From NCBI GenBank assembly GCA_007844125.1, contig CM017571.1, positions 28,519,978 through 28,583,977 of the forward strand: a DNA stretch of 64,000 nt, in the 5' to 3' direction. The notes beneath the pieces were generated by a model. The model was not told the origin of the DNA, ran no database searches, and was given only the letters and a program-made list of their open reading frames with translations. Within the stretch, counting starts at the first letter, position 1; every line of letters begins with the position of its first letter. This DNA is from Sinonovacula constricta. Lineage: Eukaryota; Mollusca; Bivalvia; Cardiida; Solecurtidae. Position numbers and translations under genes: made by a program. This document shows positions 59,701-64,000 of the stretch, piece after piece.

Positions 59701-61246
59701 TAAATGCAAACTTATCAACACATTGGAGAATGCTGTTAGCATTTCCCTATTGACAAACTTTTGTTATTTTACTTTAAAAGGACACATCTGAGATCACTAT
59801 ATTCCAGTCTTTGACTGAGGATTAGTGCTGGAAGTAACCCTTCACAACCTCCTAATCTAACTCTAGTTTGCTTCTGGATTTTAATTTTCAAATGGTGACT
59901 ATGTTTTATAAATTAATTATTTAGTTGTTGTTTTTTATTAATTTATTATTTAGCATTATTTAATACTTTTTATCATCACAATTATCCTTACAATAATAAT
60001 TATCACTATCATCATCACAACCATTAACAAAATCATCATTACCACAAGTACATCATTTAAATCATTATCATCACCACCACATCATCATAATCATCATCAT
60101 TAACATACCTCTTTGAGGTGATACAATGATACCGACTCCAACAATAAACAAGACAGAACCAATCAGTGTCAACAAAAAGGCCCCCAGGACAACTCTCCAG
60201 TTCTCTCGAATCTTTGGATGCTGTAGCCAGCTACAAGAATGAGACATTTGTTTTATACAGACAAGAACACTTTTAATTTTATCAATTTTAAATTATATTT
60301 GTTTGAATTAATTTAAAATTAATGATGTTAATTTTTTTTTTTGCTTCTGTGCAAGAAAATATTCCATTGCAAGAACTTGTTTAAAACAATTTTAAGTTTT
60401 ATAAGTTGTAGATTAATTTAAATTAAACCTTCCTTGAAATAACATTATGGAACAAATTAACTTTTTTCTAATGATTTCACTGAAAGAATTGATTGTAGGA
60501 ATGGGTCTTTGAAAAAAATACAGAATTATCTTATAATGCATAACAATAACAGATATATGACTGACAGTTTTTTACAGGAAACACAGTGGCTGAGACAATA
60601 ATAATAGTCAAATATGCAGCAATTGAAAACAAAATATGTTCATTGAAATGGTACTCCTATATTGATTTTTGGTTGAATACATACTTTGCTTATATGTTTT
60701 AATTTGACAAGGCAGTTATGTGTGCAGAATAAGCAAACTGTTAAAAATCGAACCCACTTTTGCTGGTGTAATCACTTTAAGTAATTTACCTTGTTGGCTC
60801 CAGTGATTTTCCTGACACTCTAGTCACTTCAGACATCTGAGTATTGCTATTTTTTCTTGCAGAAATATGGGCCGGAGAAGGGATGAGATGACTGAAAGAT
60901 AGCAATGAGATAACATTGTATGCAAATATTCAATGCAGCATTAGAAGAGAATCATTATGGTGTCAGCAACATTTTAATTTGTAACTTTTAAAAGACTTTC
61001 CACTTGTTATGTAGGTATCTTGATTAAAATAACTATTTCTTTAATTATGTGTCCAATTATGACAAGTGGTTGTATGATCAGCTGAGGTGGTTAGTCGTCA
61101 AGTTGGACAAGGCAAGTTTCCAGCAAGTAATGGTTTAAACAAAGCCAGCAAGTAATGGGTTAAACAAAGACTTAATGTAGCTAACATTACCTGGTCCCTC
61201 TGAGTTTTCTGAACCCAACTTCCACATCTTCTGCATCCACTTCAGC
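56665..61246 (-). CDS. TMEM134: TMEM134-like membrane protein, last five coding exons (partial)
   Basis: Small two-pass membrane protein of unknown biochemical role. Five exons join in phase to about 137 codons plus stop. Seen in order: acidic AEVDAEDVEVGFRKLRGTS; a Ser/Thr-rich cytosolic stretch; WLQHPKIRENWRVVLGAF leading into TM helix 1 (LLTLIGSVLFIVGVGIIV); TM helix 2 (CLVFFIGGLLCLIPGAYHLV); and the tail YIYLAVKGFEGYSLYDLPVF-N. From memory the vertebrate TMEM134 C-terminus reads W.QHP.I..N.RVVL..F, then VPGVYH..FIY.AVKG..GF....LP.F, a clear family match and distinct from TMEM230. The start codon and first exon(s), about 50-60 residues in vertebrates, were not found before the window edge. 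Introns carry a 32-bp array and a 145-bp element. Converges on the racemase-like gene. Confidence 0.85.
56951..57556. repeat. 32-bp minisatellite, about 19 copies
   Basis: The unit is GATGTCACTAGAATGTGTGT plus AGCTGTATACAT, with a 32-bp period measured at 57145 and 57177. Copies are moderately diverged. One unit holds TGACGTCA at 57016-57023, most others TGATGTCA. In the last intron of the TMEM134-like gene. Confidence 0.9.
57574..58674 (+). mobile_element. 145-bp tandem-core element, copy D
   Basis: Starts ACAAGAAGGCCATATTGGCC with ATCGCTCACCTGA and ends GTGCTCAGGTGAGC. It contains about five units with CCTACTTTTTGACCCC-type landmarks spaced near 145 bp. It ends about 60 bp before TMEM134-like exon d. 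Confidence 0.87.
58736..58789 (-). CDS. TMEM134: TMEM134-like internal exon d (TM2)
   Basis: 54 nt coding MHCLVFFIGGLLCLIPG. Acceptor TTCTTCAG, donor GGAG|GTAAGT. Confidence 0.9.
58790..60108 (-). other. TMEM134-like intron between exons c and d
   Basis: AT-rich. A CAT/ATC-type microsatellite occupies about 59965-60105, next to the donor of exon c. No gene or mobile element recognised. Confidence 0.5.
60109..60230 (-). CDS. TMEM134: TMEM134-like internal exon c (TM1)
   Basis: Codes WLQHPKIRENWRVVLGAF and the first membrane helix, ending SPQR. Acceptor TTCTTGTAG, donor AGAG|GTATGT. Confidence 0.9.
60231..61190 (-). other. TMEM134-like introns flanking exon b
   Basis: AT-rich introns of about 560 and 300 bp in which I see nothing beyond the splice sites and exon b. 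Confidence 0.4.
60790..60891 (-). CDS. TMEM134: TMEM134-like internal exon b
   Basis: Codes HLIPSPAHISARKNSNTQMS and EVTRVSGKSLEPT, a polar Ser/Thr-rich cytosolic segment. Acceptor ATCTTTCAG, donor CAAG|GTAAAT. Confidence 0.75.
61191..61246 (-). CDS. TMEM134: TMEM134-like internal exon a
   Basis: Acceptor AATTTTAG|GCT, donor CCAG|GTAATG. Codes AEVDAEDVEVGFRKLRGT, starting in phase 0, so at least one coding exon lies upstream. Confidence 0.75.
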
Positions 61247-62330
61247 CTAAAATTCATAAAACATAGTTACAACCATATATAAACTATATAAAAAATAGTC
61301 AAGTAATACATCCCCAACTATTTGTTATAATAATAAATAAGAAATGTGCTTGTTCTACTTCACCATGGTAGGTTTCATTTAATTATGTCATGCATTGAAC
61401 ATGTATCATTTCTACTGATGCTAAACATTTCAGTTAATGACAAGTTTGGTTCATTGGTTTTAAATTTATATACATACTCTACCTGGGTGATAATCATCCA
61501 AGATATAGTTGACTTATTACTGAAATTCTTAGACATACTTGCCTATAGATCATGTAACATAGGTTTAAAAATGTGAAGCCAGTCCGGGAACAAACTGCTT
61601 ATTTACCAGCTTTCCATTGGTACAAAACACATAGAACCACATAATCTTCACATATGTATTTCAATTATTACATTACCACTGAGTCAATCTGTGGAATGTT
61701 TATGACTGGTGTATACACTGCCTTATTTATCGCACGCTGATTTGAGAGGTATACTTGTATTATGTAATTGGACTGGAAAATCTATTGTTGCTGATCAATG
61801 GCAGTGCAGTAAGTCCTTCTGCATTTGGTGTGATTACTTGATTTTACTTTCTTTCCACTATGACATCTTTGGGTATAATGACACACAAAATAAGTGTTCT
61901 AGGTGTGATTTCTCAGTATGGTGTTATATTGGAGTAAAATCCTAAAGGAGGTCATTTCTAATACCTTTAAGGTGACTCTACCAGCAATGGCCAAAAAGAT
62001 TTTCTCAAAAGTTCTGGATATTACTTTTTTGGTGTTTAAAAAAATTAACCAAAAGTAAGCAAATATATTGGATTACAGATCAAACATATCATCAGAAAAT
62101 TGCCCCAATCAATGCAGTGAATAGGCTCTCCCATGAGCTGTCTGCCTGGGTGGTTTTCTGACAATACTTTCTGGGGTTTTATCCATGACCTGGGTAGCTT
62201 TATTGGCAATTGGCAGAGCACCTGACTCCAAGAGGTTAAAGAGGGGTGGAATGTAGTAAATATGTTTTTCTCTGAGCTGTCTGACAGGATTGAATATTTC
62301 AACATGGTGATGATGTAAAGTAAATCAAGG
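61247..62330. other. Upstream part of the TMEM134-like locus, no exon found
   Basis: The missing 5' exon(s) could lie here or beyond the window. I did not find a convincing minus-strand exon ending in phase 0 before a GT donor. AT-rich; no recognised repeat. Confidence 0.35.
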
Positions 62331-62530
62331 GAAAAGTGAGTGCCCGATGTGGGGATCAAACCCAAGACCCTCGGATCACCGTTCAGGAGCTATGCCTAAT
62401 AAGCTAACCAGGCCATCTGTGGCCCTCTCCAACACACCAGCATCACACTACTCCCCCTCTAATTGTTCTGGGCCCAAGCCCAACTCAGGACAGCCACACC
62501 AGGCTTTCATTTACTTCTGACGCCAGTAAA
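62331..62530 (-). mobile_element. tRNA-derived SINE, first of a tandem pair (minus)
   Basis: On the minus strand the A-box-like TGGTTAGCTTATTAGGCATA precedes the B-box-like GGGTTTGATCCCC and CATCGGGCACTCAC. The plus-right flank (CTCCAACACACCAGCAT) is shared with the second copy. Confidence 0.75.
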
Positions 62531-62660
62531 GTAAATAAAAGGAAAAGTGAGTGCCCGATGTGGGGATCGAACCCAAGAGCCCCGGATCACCATTCTGGAG
62601 CTCTGCCTAATGAGCTAACCAGGCCATTTGTGGCCCTCTCCAACACACCAGCACTACAGA
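62531..62660 (-). mobile_element. tRNA-derived SINE, second of a tandem pair (minus)
   Basis: Minus strand: TGGTTAGCTCATTAGGCAGA (A box), GGGTTCGATCCCC (B box, close to the GGTTCGANTCC consensus), CATCGGGCACTCAC, then TTTCCTTTTATTTACTTTA. Better preserved than its neighbour. A functional tRNA is less likely because the same body recurs in the next copy and the ends are not tRNA-like. Confidence 0.75.
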
Positions 62661-63580
62661 AGCTTAGACTACCAGAAAAGGTAATAGTAATGTTTTATCA
62701 GAATCTGGCTTGCATTTTAATTTCATTCAGCCACAATTGTTTTAAAACAGACATTAATAAGTTCATGTGTATCAACCATTGTTACTAGAACAGATCTCGT
62801 AAAATGTTGTTTATTGATGTCCTACACCTGTCTGACAAATGCACCACAATGCTAAAATCGACATTTCAAACATGTACGTCCTATCTGAGCCACGCTGTAG
62901 TTAGCTTTTTTTTAACTATGAAAACCATGTGTCCATGTATGTTTTAGCTCATTCACATCATCCGCTGTGATGTTGATGACTATTGTTAGCAGGAATCCCA
63001 ATTGTTCTTATTTATAGATTTGAAAAGAATGAACAATTAGGTATTGATTAACAAGTTTTACTGCCTTACATTTGAGGTACTGTTGAAAATCTTCAAAGCT
63101 TAGACTGAAAAATTTTGTGTGTGTGTATTGTTGATGAAGAAATCATGTACAAATAATTAATATGCTTTTGCATTTGTAATAATGCCAAATAAAAGTTTGT
63201 AATATTGTTTTCTAAAATCCACAGGAACAGTGTACTGGAACAGACGATGTGTGCACAATCTGTTATATGTTGGTCCAAGTTTTAGTAAACGCTTTGCTTG
63301 TTTGATGTGCAGAAACTCCAAACTTCTTTGTTATTTTGTTTATTCTACAATAATTATCGACAGTTGCATTTTGTTGGGTTCAACATCTAATAAAGCCTCA
63401 CAGCGAATAAGCACTATTTTGTTTGTCACACCATTTATTTGAGGCTCCTCTCGAAATTTTGGATTTTTGCTTATAAGACGAGTTTTACTTGTTACTTCCA
63501 TAAATACTATACATCAAAATTATGCACAACATGCTCTCGAACACCCAACAGAAAACTTAATTCAGGCAATATTAATGCAT
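62661..63580. other. AT-rich DNA, no feature seen
   Basis: I see no gene, splice-bounded exon or recognised repeat in this stretch. Confidence 0.4.
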
Positions 63581-63582
63581 AT

Positions 63583-63866
63583 CTCATCATCATCATCATC
63601 ATCATATCCTGAGTTTATTTGCCATCTGCTGCGGGTGTCCCAGATACTGAGGTAGGCAGCAGGCGGCTTGAACGTCTAACACCAGCTCTCCATTCGTCCC
63701 TGTTGTGTGGACTGGTATTGCCCATACCACATACACTTAAATCGGTCTTGATGCAATCAGACCACGATTTTCTAGGTCTTCCACGCCCACGGGCGCTTGA
63801 AGCATAATATCTGTTAAGCATAATATCCCCCGATACTACAATGGTTGTTCGCGGAAAAAATTGCAC
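63583..63866 (-). mobile_element. LINE 3' end with (ATG/ATC)n tail
   Basis: The minus frame 63866-63615 contains RGRGRPRKSWSDCIKTDLSV and later RDEWRAGVRRSSR, the usual C-terminal stretch of a group of non-LTR retrotransposon polymerases (GRP.K.W.D.IK.DL). It is followed by a stop and a (GAT)n tail (plus: ATCATCATC at 63585-63605). The upstream part is missing, so the copy is 5'-truncated. Confidence 0.7.
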
Positions 63867-64000
63867 TAAAATAGCAAGATTGTTTATTTTTTAAATTAGT
63901 TTCTTCCCATTTTATGCAAAGACGATAGATGGGAAATGGTGCTACAAATGTAATCTACCTGCATTTTATGTTCCAACTTGAAGGGCAGTATGTTTGCCTA

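Noticed and set aside
62531..62660. A functional tRNA gene
   Set aside because: A and B boxes are good, but the same body occurs in the neighbouring copy with tail sequence and the acceptor stem is not convincing; a SINE fits better.

Overview
This is animal nuclear DNA, most likely from a bivalve mollusc. The genes are split by spliceosomal introns with GT-AG borders and intergenic DNA is AT-rich. The repeat load (145-bp tandem-core elements opening with GCTCACCTGA, tRNA-derived SINEs, LINE tails, MITE-like foldbacks) resembles that of bivalve genomes. The species call is an inference; no rRNA, mitochondrial or other diagnostic locus is present.

Three protein genes can be assembled exon by exon with matching splice phases. 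(1) Positions 2207-31067, minus strand: a complete SLC6 family sodium/chloride-dependent transporter, 13 coding exons, 594 aa, with a TATA box about 150 bp upstream of the start codon. (2) Positions 34266-50255, plus strand: a complete serine racemase / serine-threonine dehydratase family enzyme (fold-type II PLP), 9 exons, 332 aa. It is divergent to the SLC6 gene across a 3.2-kb intergenic region. (3) Positions 56665-61246, minus strand: the last five coding exons of a TMEM134-like two-pass membrane protein. It converges on the racemase gene, and its 5' exon(s) were not found. The three genes are of unrelated function and do not form a pathway.

Most of the remaining DNA is introns filled with tandem arrays and mobile-element debris. 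From left to right: a dead transposon-type ORF (61-654); an 84-bp triplication (3471-3690); a 48-bp minisatellite (4103-6341); a short A/T array (8580-8800); two 145-bp tandem-core elements (8966-11858); a 60-bp CCAAT-containing array (14431-15254); a 36-bp array (18960-19470); a SINE expanded internally into a 15/18-bp array (19515-20460); a third 145-bp element (20918-22136); a piggyBac-type MITE (23171-23387); a 34-bp array (about 24000-24268); a LINE tail (29640-30113); a cluster of one SINE family (41.7-49.3 kb); an 18-bp array (44411-45064); a 39-bp array with about 1-kb higher-order structure (45775-48725); a 32-bp array and a fourth 145-bp element (56951-58674); a tandem SINE pair (62331-62640); and a second LINE tail at the right edge.

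The most unusual signal is where the arrays begin. Several tandem repeats appear to have grown out of exon borders of the host genes: the 48-bp array resembles SLC6 exon 11, the 84-bp triplication copies the SLC6 exon 12 acceptor, and the 18-bp array starts exactly on the donor of racemase exon 6. The 15/18-bp array sits inside a SINE at its pol III B-box. Because many unit lengths are multiples of three, these arrays create long but spurious ORFs on both strands. I saw no prokaryote-type system, CRISPR array or intact autonomous transposon.
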